From Acheta domesticus (lineage: Eukaryota > Arthropoda > Insecta > Orthoptera > Gryllidae), in the NCBI GenBank assembly GCA_031308135.1, contig JAHLJT010000631.1, positions 262,092,925 to 262,156,924 on the forward strand: a stretch of DNA of 64,000 nucleotides. Reading direction: 5' to 3'. Of this stretch, positions 32,640 through 45,100 are shown piece by piece. The translations under genes were made by a program, and so were the position numbers. Below the pieces are notes generated by a model, which searched no databases, had not been told where the DNA came from, and worked only from the letters and a program-made list of their open reading frames with translations. Each line of letters begins with the position of its first letter. Within the stretch, counting starts at the first letter, position 1.

Positions 32640-33265
32640 AAAGTCACCTTCCCTCTCCGGCGATTCTACCGCCCGCCCTGTCCCGATTCCTTCTGCATCC
32701 GTGGCCTCGTTCACCGAGGCGAAATTCCCCGCCCGACCGGCACATTATAAAATGGTCGCACTGTCGATTACTGCAGGGCACCAGAAACGAAGAGAGCTGT
32801 TAAAACTGTTGGCCAGTTGGCGAGTTGGTGCCCGTCGCCCTCTCGCGCCGCAGGGCACGTAAAGCCGCGAGGGCGGCGCGACCGCCGCGCGCTCCCTCCT
32901 CGCGGCGGGCGGGCGGGGAACCGACTAATTTCCGAGGCCCTGCTTTCGTTAACAACCTTCTAATTATGCTGAGCGCCTCCTTTTGACGACGGCAGCGGCG
33001 TTGCCACGTCGCCCCGGGCAGGGGGGGGGGGGGAGGAGAAGAGGAGCGTTCTCGCTCTGAAGGGTGGCAGCCCGTCCGCTTCTGCTGCATTTACATCGGC
33101 ACCCCACCCCCCCACCGCGCCTCTGCCACCTGATATATGCTAATTGCGCTCGCGATGGCCTGGCCCGCGCCCAATAAAACACGCCAAGCGTTTCTCGCAG
33201 GCGGGAGTGCGTTGTGGCTGAGCGTCTTAAAACTCGGTGAAGGCTGAGTGTTAAGCGGTGCGGAT
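32640..33265. promoter_or_regulatory. GC/CpG-rich island 7
   Basis: A long GC-rich block right after the exon-like array. Homeodomain-type AT cores occur inside it (CTAATTATGC about 32958, TGCTAATTGCGC about 33138), as does CCCAATAAAAC (about 33170), and a G-run lies at 33020-33033. The ORFs here are unconserved. An enhancer or CpG-island promoter is inference. Confidence 0.4.
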
Positions 33266-35789
33266 GGAACACGCGAAGAATATCGAGCCGTTGTTTAGGA
33301 AGAGAAATGTGAGGAGCAAGGCGCGGGTTCCAAATAATTTGCAGTGTTAATTTCTACTTATTTTCTGTTTGATTGTTAAGTATTACTGGATGAGGTACTA
33401 GAAATCGATGAAATACTCATAGTTATAAACTGGTGTTTTACTAGTTGCGTTGGAGCTATTTTCTGTCAGTATTATTCATCATGAATAATATACTTTTTAC
33501 TTTAACCATGCGTACAAAAACTGTAGGACCTTCTTTTGATCTATAAAAATGGTTTCGACGGATATATTCATGTGATTTTATTAGCAAGGTTCCTGACGAG
33601 TAGGTGCTGCATCATTGACTAAGCGAATTTCAGTACCTTATTATAAATGTGGTATAATCGTTTATATTGGCATGTGAACGTAGGTGTCTCAATTTCAAGG
33701 GCACTTTACAAATCGAGTCATTAGCAAAAACGTCTCAATGGTTGTTGCTTTTATCTTCATAAAACTATTTTATACAAAGAGACAACTACGAAGTATAATT
33801 CTATATTACTCACGCACTCTACATTTGTAAGTTCAAATCACTCACTTCATAATGAAATAAGTCTTGGAGCACGTTCCAAGGAACGCTTTTGCAACCGACT
33901 AGGAAAATGGACTAGTGAAAGATTTTTCAAAAGTATTGAGACGATAATTCGCAACGAGTCTCGGTGAGTAGACTGCTCAGCGCGTTCTCGCCTTCTTAGG
34001 CTGCACGACAATCTGCTGCCTTCGATGCTTTGCATAACAGAGCGCAACATTTAAATAAATGCAAATGTTCACCCGAAAGCACGTAATCTAAAGACGCGTA
34101 AAAAAACGACCAGGAACTCGCTTTTCCTTCCGCGAAAACATTCCGCAGAGCCAATATTTTGTGGTATTTTTTGTAAATCAAAAAACATTTGAAGGCTGGA
34201 AGACAGTGTTTCTACATCTATGGCTGTAGTGAGTTGTCTTCCAGGAATTAATGACTTTTCCATAGAAATTCCAATGACTTGTCATAACAGTCGCAACTGA
34301 TAGCAGGAACCAGAATCATTTATTCTGACGAGAAAAGTTTTTAAAACCTGCCACTGAAGTCGGGGTCGTTTTGTACAACAATATGTAAAACAATAATGGT
34401 AAAAAATATGTGACGTAACGAATATAGTTTTTTTATGAGTATTTCAGATATAAATAAATAATAAAGTTTAAAAAATAAAAATAAACACGTTAACATACTT
34501 GCTCCATACAATAAATAGAAGAAAACAGAAAATAATTAAAAGTACGAAGGTAAAGTTTTGGTCATTTTTGTACGATTTGACATGGAATGGCTCAAAGTTA
34601 GAAAATGTCATATGAATTATTTCAATATATCACTAGTTCCAATATCATTGCTATTCCTCGAGTTATCGTGAATTACACCCAAATGTCATTAATAACAAAG
34701 TTAACAGTCAAACCAACCTCACGTCCACATTCATTGAGAAGACAGAAACATATTACGGGTCTCCAGTGCGCCATTTCTCTCCCAGTACTGATTTGATCTA
34801 CTGCAAATTATTCGTAGAGATCGAAATATTGTGAAATACTTTTAAAACCTTATGTAAATTAACTAAAAAATGTTTCGAGAAATTATTTTATAGCTATTCC
34901 TTAGCATGTTCAACCAATCCTAATATTGGATCGACCTTAGAAAACAAAATGTAGATGGAAAAGGAGAAATCGCTCAAGGTGAGCTAGCATAATAAGAAAG
35001 AATGAAACATTTGAAAATAAAGGATTATGCTTAATTCCTTCTCTTTGTTACAATTTTGTGGACCAAAACCTATATTAGAATACGCAATGTATGCAATGAA
35101 ATACGATACCGTAAAATACTGGATTACGCTTAATTCGTTTCCTTTGCTAAAAGTTTGTAGGCCAAAAACAATTTACTGACTGAGAACAGTAACCTAATAA
35201 AAATTAAAATAACGTTACAAAAACAACCTCAGATTTAATCTTAAGCTTGGTTGACATACACATGAGATTCTTTGTGATTTGTTACCTTTAACGAATTTAA
35301 ATTCACACTCGTGGATCTACTAAAATATTTAATTTTCCACATTTTTACTAGGGTTACCAACTAGTTTTGTTTAAAGCAATTACTTATAATGTTATTAAGT
35401 TAATAAAAAATCATATGATTTTTAGACAGTTGTACTGTTTATTAAAAGATACACTTATTATAATGATTCACTTGGCTACGTTTTGGATATCAAATGTGTC
35501 TCCAACATCAGGCCTGTAAGTTTTATGTAGGACAAATATAATATAATGTAAATGGAAGAGGCATTATACTTTTCATTATTGCTTAGTTACATGATGTCAA
35601 ACATAATCTATAACATTAAATAATAAAATTACAAAATGTGTTAAAAACAACGTATCAAACCTTTAAATTTCTACAAACTTGCATTAAGTCTTGATTACAC
35701 TACACTAAATGAATTACTTATAATGTTGTTCGTATTTGTTGTTACTCGTATGCTTCTAGTATTTGCGCTAGTAAAACACATGCAACAAA
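33266..35789. other. AT-rich non-coding stretch
   Basis: No gene, SINE or repeat was recognised. Minus-strand ORFs around 33847-34263 are short and unconserved. Confidence 0.5.
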
Positions 35790-35985
35790 TACTCGTCGAA
35801 CGCTCTCTCCGAGGCGGCGAGTGCGCTCGGGGTGGCTCGTGCGTAATTGTCTCGTGTGCTTGATGCCGCCCGATACCCAGCGCATGAAACCAGCGCAGCG
35901 CCGCCACTGCCCGTATCTAGCGCGCCGTGTAGAGTGTGATGTGTCACGCACTCGCAGGCAGGGCAGCGCAGAAGGATTGCGTTCG
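35790..35985. promoter_or_regulatory. GC/CpG-rich island 8
   Basis: A sharply bounded CpG-rich block in AT-rich DNA, with repeated GCGC and GTGTCACGCAC motifs. No promoter element or exon is evident. Confidence 0.4.
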
Positions 35986-37381
35986 CCGAGAATTAGCTGT
36001 TCATTTGAGGTTACTCCATTTGGAGAATACCATCCTCTTAGTTGTACGTTTAAAGGGGAAACCTAACTGTGGATCTTGATAATGTAGAGATTCTTATTAA
36101 GCGATTCGAATAAAATTGTTTCCACTTTCGTTTTTACAAAGTCATCTGCACGCTGTACAACGTGGCAAATCAATCGTGTAAGGTAATCAACCAGTTACAT
36201 CATATTCGATGTCAATATTACAATAAAAGTATGAATGAAAACGTTCTTCAAATACTTTGGGCAATACTGTTTGTGGAAATTTATGACTTTGAATAAAATG
36301 TTTATTTATGAGTGTTTGTAATAAGCCGTTTAATGCTGGATACGTTTTCGAAATATCGTTCCGGTGGTAACAAATTGTTTGGAGCGTCAGTGAGATGTAA
36401 ATTCAGTCTTAAAAATTTGTCATTTAGCAATATAAACCATTTCCTAAGTCACATTTGAAACAGTGCGGTTTTGGTGGAAATCGAAACATTCATTTTTAAG
36501 GTAGCCCACTGCAGGAAGTAAGAATTGAGATCACGACCTCAGTTCAGGTCCAGTTGGCAATGAGGAAAACGATTGATATGCGAGATAGTTTTTTATTCAC
36601 AATTTATCAGAGTGTAAAATTGAATTAGTTCCGAAGAATAATTTTATGGAATATCGCATTATTCTGTTATGAATATGCATTAATCGACCGAGAATGACAT
36701 TTAATATAGACTTCATTTGTGTTGAATTCGACATTGCTTGATATAGTAATTTGATTATTTATGCATCCGAATTAGTATATAATAAATGCACTCCTCAGCT
36801 TGAAAAAATCCTGTAATGCTGGTCTAATTGACCGTACCTATTATATCCTGAATTTTGATCGACAAAAAAGCAATTTAAAAATCAAGTAACAAACGCTGAC
36901 ATCTCTACCGTCATTAAAAGTTTAAAATGGCTTTAATTCCTCCTTTTCTTCTCACGGACTCTGACTCTATTTATTGCATCACGCACAGAGCCTCAAAACA
37001 TTTTTCTTCCATATTTATTATGAATTTGTAAAAATAATAAATAAGTTTATTTTCCCACTAATTTTCGGAAAACGTTTATCGGCAGAGTTTGACAATTAAT
37101 AAGAATGATGCAGGACAGATACACTTAAGGAGAGAAAGCAGGTATCCTGTCTTTGCTTCACACGGTCTTGGAGAATGTTAGTCATAATAACAGTACAAAC
37201 CCGATAACATTAAAAATATTTCAAAAGTAAATATCACAATAAAAGTGCGCAAGGTTATATATATTCAGTAACAACAGTTGAGCATTCATTCAATATGATT
37301 TAGAAAATATGTGCAAAAACAAAGAGCATTAAAAACCATCAAACATTCTTGAATCAATGAAGTCAGAGTCTGGAAAATGAA
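35986..37381. other. AT-rich non-coding stretch
   Basis: Nothing was recognised. Confidence 0.5.
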
Positions 37382-37448
37382 TAATGAGAGAGAATAAGAG
37401 AAAGAAAAAAGGGGAGAGAGAAAGAGAGAGAGGGAGGGAGATTAGAGT
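37382..37448. repeat. Polypurine (GA-rich) tract
   Basis: About 65 bp of almost uninterrupted purines (GAGAGAGAATAAGAGAAAG and continuing GA/GGGA units). Such tracts can form triplex DNA and are GAGA-factor-type binding sequences; both are inference. It lies just upstream of GC island 9. Confidence 0.75.
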
Positions 37449-37499
37449 ACCTAATAGATTCCTCTTCATAAGTTTGGAAGTTTGAGGTGTCAAAACTTC

Positions 37500-37800
37500 C
37501 CTCCCTAATCCCTCTCGTGTGGAGAGAGTTTCTGCTGACGAGCGGACGTCTGCGGAGGTCGGGAATCGGAGGTGGTCAACCGCGGGCAGTCGGCAACCGG
37601 GGGTGGCGGAGGCGGCGGGGGCGGCAGCCGGCTGCAGCGGGGGCGGTCGCAAAGACGGTGCCATTCGAGGGCCCGGTCAAAGTGCGGAGTGGCAGAAACG
37701 CAAGTGAAGGGAGGTGCGTTCGTAGGTGAATGGGAGAAGATCCGGGGAAAGGTTTGCGTTAAACGAGAACGTGAAACGACAGGGAACCCTGCCGTTGGCA
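37500..37800. promoter_or_regulatory. GC/CpG-rich island 9
   Basis: GGC/GGGGC-rich block (about 37555-37660) with CpG-rich flanks. Both-strand ORFs are triplet artefacts. Confidence 0.4.
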
Positions 37801-37822
37801 TTTCCCCTTCATCGACTCACTG

Positions 37823-38291
37823 TATTGACTGATTAGTGCTTCCGGATGTGGCAACAACTACGGTCATCAGTTCAGTAAGTGTAGTGTTTGTGTGAATCGC
37901 AGGAGGAGGCGATTATATTTCCCCTGGATGACGAGATTCGGCATCAACTGTTCATTGGTTAGCGGGTTTTCCTCAAGCAGGTATCTCCCACCGCCCCAAC
38001 CAGAAAAAGCTCTATGCTCCCGCTTGGTCTCTCGACGTGTGTGGTAGTGGAGTGCATGTGCGAAGGTGAAGGACAAGGCTGCTGACAAGGACATTGGTCC
38101 AGCATTTGATTGGTGTTGATCGGAACAACCACGGAAATCTACCGATGAGAGCAGACGGTCACTTGACAGCGTTTAAATTCGACCTAGCTATCTAGCCAGT
38201 GTTAAAAATACCCCCACGCGTACACGAACCCTAGGACCTTCTGGTCAGAGGCACTGCAGCGACATCAATTGAAGCCTTGAATCACCTAACT
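37823..38291 (-). mobile_element. SINE family S2, diverged minus-strand copy
   Basis: The tail (TTGACTGATTAGTGCTTCCGG, AACTACGGTCATC) and inverted body (GATGACGAGATTCGGCATC, GCAGGTATCTCCCACC, TAGTGGAGTGCATG) are followed by the head with GAACCCTAGGACCTTCTGGTCAG and GGCACTGCAGCGACATC. The head-side GAACCCTAGG is the inverted B-box. It is more diverged than the 45.9- and 49.5-kb copies. Confidence 0.8.
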
Positions 38292-40479
38292 CGATCGACG
38301 ACTCACTATAGACTAAAAAATATCCCAGGTACAAAACCAGAATTAATAATAGATTTCCTTTCTATTTTTTCCTCCTAACAGTTTCAAACATAGTATTAAT
38401 TCTTGCCACTCGAAGAAATGTGTACGTCAGAATGGAGGTGAGGAGAAACAGAAAAGGGGGTGCGATCAAGTCACACTATGTGTCTGAGTAGTTGGTTGCG
38501 GTAAAGGAATTTATGAAGCTGCTTGAGGAAATATCCACTTAACCATAGGTTTTGGGTTGATTTGTTTTTGTCAAAAACAAGAAAGTCTGCATGTGACGCG
38601 CGTGTGTATGTGAGCGAGATATCAACTGAGCACTTTACATCTGCTTCAGAATCCCTACCCCACTTGTTTACTATATCTAGTTGAAAAGATGAATACAAGT
38701 TAGCAACGTTTGAAAACTAGATCCTAAATTACTAAAACGAGAGCTTATTTGCCTCGGAAAACCAACTACAGATAACAATTTCATTGTATTGCCAAAAACA
38801 AATACCAACCACACCCCACTGCTTTACTTTACTCCAAACACAACTAGCAAGCGTGCACATAGTACAGCTACATTTGCGCCCAGAAGTAAAACAAGGGGCT
38901 ATCTCATTTGCTGAGTTTTGCTCAAGGTTTTGCTGAAAGGCTCTGAAGGCCAGGAAGAAATATGGAACGATGCGAACGCAATATGTGAACTGGAAGCGGG
39001 AGAGGGTCCTCTGTGCCAATACGATAAGATACCTCTTGATTGTCCTCATTAAAGTCGTCGCAATAAACGACGCAGACGACGTCTGTTCTTAAGGAAGTTG
39101 TAATAACACCAGATGGTGGCGTTCACGAATTGCAATAAAGACTGCCGAAATAAAAGTAGTGCAATACGACTTCACTTACATCTTCTTAAGTGAAATTATC
39201 TGTTGAGGATCAAGCACACTGGGCGATTCATGTAATTGCAGACGTAGTTTTGAATTTATTGCCTACCTTAAGCCAAATTTCTGAACAATTAATGCATTTT
39301 GTGTAATGAATTCAACAATGAATAAAAAAATCCGATGAAAATACAAATAATTATCTTAAATAATCCTTAATATTAGTTATTCCAGAAGAGTTTATAAGCA
39401 ATCGACTTCATTTATCGAATATAATTTCTAGAAATTAAACAAATGATAACAACTTACGTTTTAGTATAAAGTAAAATTGTTTTTCATCTACTTTAAAGAA
39501 AACATTATGACTGTGTTAACGCATGAATTAATTATATTGTCATGAAGTTTTTTTAATTTAATTACTTTAATTAAATTAATAAATTTCTTCAAATTTTCAG
39601 AACAGTTAAAGTTCAACTATTTTTTAACCTCTCCTGAACACATGAACGCATTCATTGTTGAAGCTAGAATTATTTCCTCAATTTTTTTATTCATCAAAAG
39701 TATACCAGAAATTATTAAAAGTATAGTTCATTAAGGGTATTAATCGTTTCAGGTATAATTCTCTTTTAAACATTTGTAATTTCCGTTTAATTTGAATCAT
39801 ATTTTGCCAATTTTACAATAATAAATTAATATGCTTTTTTCCAAATGGAATGATAGTATTTTTTTCCTTTTTTAGGATAGAAAAATTAATATTTATGAGT
39901 TCTGCATAGTATCGCATTGTACTACTATTTTCATTCAAACCTTTGAATTTTCAAAAGTGTACAAAATTCGATCCGAACTTTTAAGCTGAAAATAATCAGA
40001 GACGTTGCAGGAAGAGAACAAAACATAATTTTGCACCAATCGCACTGGAAACAAAATAAACAAATTCAATGTGAACCGAATTCAATGTATAAAACACACA
40101 ATATTTAAAAAAATATTAATTTCGTACATTCACATGTAGTCTTTTGTTTCGCCAGTGACAATTAATTTTTCACTTACATTCTAGTCAAATCCCAACAATA
40201 AATGTTTGAAATTCTTTTTTTTTAAGGTTTAATGTGTGGAAATATGTTTTAATTTTTCATTTTGATTATTATTATTGTAAATATTCTTACATTGCATTAT
40301 ATTTCATAAATAGCAGCGCCAGTCATTTTACTTAATATCTCAGAATTTCGCTGAAATGCTCGTTGAAATTTTAGACAATTAAATTTGTGTATTTTGTGTG
40401 TGTTTACCTTACAACATGACGCACAGTAAGTATTATATAGTCCTGTTCATTGAGCGAGACATAATTTTAGTGAGTCGCA
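38292..40479. other. AT-rich non-coding stretch
   Basis: No recognised feature. The 105-codon minus-strand ORF at 38732-39049 shows no domain and is not supported. Confidence 0.5.
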
Positions 40480-41110
40480 ACTTCCATCCGAGGCGAATCT
40501 CATCCGCGGCAAAGAGCGCAGCGTCTGCGGCCACTCGTGGCGGAGGGTCGCGGCGAAGGGCAACGCGAACGATCCCTAAATCAGCGCCTTGGGGGGGGGG
40601 CGGGCGGGCGAGGAGGGCAGGTGAGAACGCCCTCGGCAGACGCGGCGCGGCGCGGAGCCTCCTGAGGCAGCGATGAAAACAAAAGGAGCCGCCAGCGATG
40701 CGGCAGGGAAAGGGGGGGCATCGGAGCGGGGGGAAGGGGGAGGGGAGAGGGGCGGGGATGGCGGAAAAGGGAGGGGTGGGGGAAGGGGGTAAAGGAGCGG
40801 GAGGGGAAGGGAGAGGGTAAAGGGGCGAGGATGGCAAAAGGGGAGGGGTGGGGGAAAGGGGCAGGGAAGGGGGCAATGGAGCTGTGGAGGGAAGGAGGAC
40901 GGGAAAGGGGCGGGGATGGTGCAAAGGAGGTGGTTGGGGAAAGGGCGGGGGAGGGGAGGGAAAAGGGGCAGTGGGAGGGGGTGGCGCTCGGTAATGGAGC
41001 AGCATCGCCAACATTACCTCCCCCCTCTGCGCCGCGCTTCATCGCGCTTTCTTTCTTCTCGACACTCGTCGTCGGCCCCTCTGCTTCGTCTGCCTCCGGC
41101 ACTCTGATAC
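40480..41110. promoter_or_regulatory. GC-rich island 10 with G-rich minisatellite
   Basis: The left part (40480-40680) is CpG-rich unique sequence. The right part (about 40700-40985) is a strand-biased G-rich minisatellite whose units start GGGGCGGGGATGG / GGGGCGAGGATGG (about 40749, 40820, 40907) with a 70-90-bp period. The plus strand is almost free of C. The ORFs of 179-193 codons (Pro-rich, minus) and 103 codons (Gly-rich, plus) are artefacts. Dense G-runs predict quadruplexes. Confidence 0.5.
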
Positions 41111-41171
41111 TACACCCCATTGTGGTTGAAATGCTTCACTAATTAACAATTACTACCCACTGCTACTGTCA

Positions 41172-41330
41172 AACGGAGCAAAGCGGCTCAGGGCGTAGCG
41201 CGCTGACTTCGCATTCGGGAGGCCCGAGTTCAAACGCCATGCCGGTCAACCTGACCGATGGGGAGTCGCTTGCCGAATACGTTAACTACGTCAAGTCAGG
41301 AAGGTTAAGCGAAAATTGGAAATATCGCGG
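41172..41330 (+). mobile_element. tRNA-derived SINE, family S3
   Basis: An A-box-like GCGGCTCAGGGCG (about 41184) and B-box-like CGAGTTCAAACGCC (about 41226) sit 30-40 nt apart, followed by a short body (CCGGTCAACCTGACCG). The layout is that of a common insect tRNA-headed SINE. The degraded B-box argues against a functional tRNA. Confidence 0.65.
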
Positions 41331-41352
41331 GTTTCTAGTTGGGTGACGGTCT

Positions 41353-42389
41353 AGGAACCTCGGAGTCTAAGGCCCGCAACAGACTACACCGAGGAATGTG
41401 TTTCCAGAAATGTGCGGCGAGAAATGTGGAAAATCGAAACAAGGGACTCTTATGGATCCCCACATACTTGAAAGAGTTTCCTCGTTCGCCTCTTCGGAGG
41501 CGAAAGAGTTCCTCGCTCGAGTCGGTCGGCGAGCGAGTTTTCTCGGACATATTTATACTTCTTCACTTGTTATACGACATTTAGGCGTTCTCTGCCGCAG
41601 GAAAACACCAAACAGTGCATAGAACTAAGTGAGGTTATAACATTTGGCAGTAAAAGATGCGATAAACTACCAGTTTTTAATTGTTTTCTTGAATTTTCTC
41701 TTAAAACGGAAATGAACAAGTAAAAACTGTATGGAAGATATTCTTATTTGTGTGAAACCTGCTCATAATGAGTAATATAAAAATAAAAATTTGAAGCAAG
41801 AAACTTGAAAGGGTATTGTGAAAGAATTGAATTAATTTATTACTTTTCATAATTGGTATTTATAAACGAATGATTATTGATTCTGAATTTTATTATGAAT
41901 TATTTGATCATTCATTATCTGTTCATTATTCAACCAACAAATATAGTAAACCAGAGCGTGGTAGAGATTATGGAGTTCAAGAAAATTTGCTGATGTACAA
42001 CTTCTCCCTTATACGTCACTTAACTTCCTGTTTTTTTACATTAAATAATGATTTGTATGCAATGTAGTAATGTGTTTCTCTCTAGGTAATTCGAACTCGT
42101 TGAACAAATGGTTTACGATTATTGTAACAAAACAAGGATATAACGAGTTAAAATTACATAAGAGCATTTAATAAAACAAGAAATGGGACTCTCAGATGAT
42201 CTCATAGCTAAAACTGCTGCCTTCACTCTCGGCTTGTGGCACATAGAGGCATTTCGAGACATCGAATAACCTCTTTGTAGTGTGTGGAGGCAGCCTCGCT
42301 GGCTTATTTCCACATTTCTCGTCGCACATTTCTCGCAACGCATTCCTCGGTGTAGTCTGTTGCGCGCCTAACGGCGCCGAGGCCAATTG
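41353..42389. mobile_element. DNA-transposon-like element with ~80-bp TIRs (~1.04 kb)
   Basis: The left terminus (41356-41432: AACCTCGGAGTC, CGCAACAGACTACACCGAGG, GAGAAATGTGGAAA) is inverted at 42306-42386 with about 85-90% identity by eye. A short internal module, CGAGAAATGTG, recurs within each TIR. The interior has AT-rich DNA and no transposase, so it is non-autonomous. TSDs are unresolved. Confidence 0.7.
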
Positions 42390-42599
42390 TCCTTTACGGG
42401 TCACATAATGGTAAATACAAATACTACTTTCAATGCTTTATTCCAATTTTTTCGGCAATATTGAAGATAACCATTTTTTCTTGAAATTAAATTTGTTCTC
42501 CATATTTAGTTCTTCAATTAATGTCATGTTCATTGTTTTGAAAGTATATTTTTTTCTTCATCCAAAACCTCTATCCTCCTATTCTTCTCTATGCATCAA
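42390..42599. other. AT-rich spacer
   Basis: Nothing was recognised. Confidence 0.5.
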
Positions 42600-42965
42600 C
42601 CCTCCATCTATCGCCGTGATGTTGGAGAGGTTTCTCCATCGCCGTTTCGACACCCCCATTAGCAAAGCCGCCTCTCCTCTACCGCCTCAGACATTCAACC
42701 GCCTCAGACGTTCTTCCACTACCTCCGGCGCCGCGAAAAAACAAGAGAAGAGCGCCTCGCGCCTGAGATATGCGCGGCGGCGCCCCCTGGCGAGCGCTGC
42801 TCATTAACAGAGAGAGGCGGGGCCGCTTCCACCCCCCTCCGCCCCTCCCCCGCCCTCGTTCTCGCTCCCGCTTCGGCAGGCCGCTGACCGCAGGCGTGGA
42901 GCGCGCCTGTACACACAGCCCCGGAGAGGGCGTTTAATGCTGCCTGAAAGCACCTCGATGCCAAG
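42600..42965. promoter_or_regulatory. GC/CpG-rich island 11
   Basis: C-rich block with CCGCCTCAGAC direct repeats (about 42683, 42701) and CpG-rich sequence. It ends in GAAAGCACCTCGATGCCAAG and GGTGCGTTGTCGCACC, the latter a hairpin (about 42965-42980). No exon is supported. Confidence 0.4.
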
Positions 42966-44039
42966 GTGCGTTGTCGCACCTCCATTTGCGTATGAATTTT
43001 GCCCCCCGAAGCAGGTAACGGGATGCCACATTGTTTTGTTCTCTGAGCAGCTTCCTTTATTATGCTGTGTTATAAAAACATTCCACAAATTGCATGCTAT
43101 TCAATTATTGTATCTATCAGAAGTAAAGTTTTGAATATTTCCAAGAACATTTGTAAAATAATACATTTGTATAGTATTATATTCTGTTTTACTGAAAAAC
43201 TAGCTTCTTGCGGGATCCCACTACTTTGCTGCAAAAGTCAGGAAGATCAAATAGGTCCTAAGGCCACCTTTCTTATATAAATAATATGGGGAACATATCT
43301 GACATTTTAGTACTGTTCACATCCATATTTTACCACAGGTGCACAAATTGTATAAAGTAGAAAGCCCCTTTTAAAATGAACAGTATCTGAATCCAATTTA
43401 GAATCACATTATTGATGAAGTTTAAGAGAAAAATGTATACGTATATTAAATGACACGTTTGACTGCCCTTGTGGAATGTGAAAGAGCAATCTTAAATGAT
43501 GAAATTAATTTTTTAAACAAATACAATTAAATAATTTTTACTTTCCCTTTGAAATTTGTACGTTTAACAGCCGTAATTGGTATTCGCAGTATTTGGTAGC
43601 CTGTTTAGCAACGTTAACAACGTTAAACAGCCTACCAAATTCTTGTTTGTTTTGTCATTACTTTTTCCCTCACAGATAAAGAGATAAAACCACACGATAT
43701 GTATAACAAATGAATCACTCTACTTAAAATGTAATTTTATCCCTTACGTAAACATCTTTACTCTAGAGTAAAGATTTTCTAAAGCATTCAGAAGACAAAA
43801 TAATGCAAATAACGAGAAATAGCAAAGGTAAAAGTAGCATTCCAAATCCAGAGCAAACATGCAAACGCTCAGATAACAAGAGAAAGAAAACAAACCATTG
43901 TTGTAACTACGGCCAGCTAAGCCATTCAAGAAACGGTTGTATATATCGCCAATTAATACAACGCAATGGGAGCAATTTACTTCTCTCACACCTATACTCG
44001 CGTGCCCCAATAGAGGGCAAGCGAAATGTCGGTGCTATA
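42966..44039. other. AT-rich non-coding stretch
   Basis: The frame at 43803-44045 contains a single CX?-GH-like C-N-Y-G-x2-S-H-x4-C element reminiscent of a decayed retroelement zinc knuckle, which is too weak to call. A hairpin at 43591-43640 is listed separately. Confidence 0.45.
43591..43640. repeat. Perfect 17-bp inverted repeat
   Basis: ATTTGGTAGCCTGTTTA is inverted as TAAACAGCCTACCAAAT with a 16-nt loop that itself contains the near-symmetric AACGTTAACAACGTT. Confidence 0.85.
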
Positions 44040-44300
44040 AATTGACGCTGGTCCGCGTTGTGTTTGAGTTTCCACTTCCGGCGCGCGTTCGTGCTTCTTC
44101 CGCGACGCAGCAGCACCGTCGCACCCTGCTTCCCGCCGCCTGTGGTGATGTTTATTAGATTCGCTCGCGACTTCCCGCCTCGCCTGCCCCGCCACCGCCC
44201 CCGCCCGCGCCGCGGCGCCACTGACGCTCCTGTCGAGTAGTACGTCAGCGCCGGCGCGTTTCCACGTGCCTCCCCTTTGTCTCCTGCGACATCCACTGAA
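44040..44300. promoter_or_regulatory. GC/CpG-rich island 12
   Basis: The CpG-rich block is contiguous with the start of the R3 tandem repeat; ORFs on both strands are unconserved. It includes a CCGCCCGCGCCGCGGCGCC-type stretch. Confidence 0.4.
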
Positions 44301-45100
44301 GTTGGAATACTGATGTGCCCTGCAGAAGCGCACCGTACGAGTATTCGAGGAACAAGTAGGAATTGAATTTCTTCGCGACTCTCTTCCATGATATTTAAGG
44401 CGCTTAACGGTACAAGATACTCGCGTTTTCAATATTTTTTGCGTTCATCGTCTATTTCAGTACAATGGAAGAAAATGTACGTGCATGTAACGAATAAAAG
44501 AATAAGTAATGTAGTACATACGTACGTGTTTCTTTATTTCTCACTTAACGCTGCACAAAATCGATTTCCCTTTTTGTTCCGAGATTGTTTTGGAGAAAGT
44601 ATTTTCTCGCGCCATTCCCTTGTCTTGGGCGACGTCCATTGAAGTTGAAATAATGATGTGCTCTACAGAAGCGCGCCGTCGACACACAAGTGGAAGTAGG
44701 TAGGAGTACGTATTTTTGTTTCGCGATTCTCTTCCAGGAAATTTAAGGCACTTTAGGGTACAAAATACTCGCGTTTTCAATACTTCTTTTCCGTTGATCG
44801 CGAATTTCAGGACAACGCAGGAAAAAATTAAATCATTTCGGGTATACAACGAATAAGAGAAGAAGTAATACATACATACTTCCTTTTCTTATTTCTCACT
44901 TATTACTGCGGAAAGTCGATTTAGAGATTTTACGGAAATATGGTTTATGGTATCCTTTATATTGAAAAGCATTGATCAGTCTGTCAGACCATTTATTAAC
45001 ATAACAAGCTCCTCCACAATGAATAGAATTTTCCCCACAGCTCATGTTTTCAACCTATTTCGCATGACTCAAAATCCTACGAATTTGAAACGAATCTTCT
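44280..45100. repeat. Tandem repeat R3, two diverged units (~360 bp each)
   Basis: Unit A (about 44280-44625) and unit B (about 44630-44950) share GA(C/T)(A/G)TCCA(C/T)TGAAGTTG, AGAAGCGC(A/G)CCGT, CG(A/C)GATTCTCTTCCA, ATACTCGCGTTTTCAATA, TTTCAG(T/G)ACAA and CATACGTAC or CATACATAC. The sequence at 44900-45100 continues the similarity to the third copy at 46590-46960. On the minus strand each unit opens with a related frame (K-T-R-V-x-C-T), probably a shadow of shared sequence. Confidence 0.75.

Noticed and set aside
40433..41120. 193- and 179-codon Pro-rich minus-strand ORFs in island 10
   Set aside because: Composition artefact of the G-rich minisatellite.
41176..41245. Functional tRNA gene
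   Set aside because: The B-box is mutated (GAGTTCAAACGCC), the acceptor stem does not pair, and a SINE body follows.
43803..44045. Gypsy-type Gag zinc knuckle (C-N-Y-G-x2-S-H-x4-C)
   Set aside because: The second cysteine is missing and no other Gag, protease or RT motif is nearby; chance cannot be excluded.
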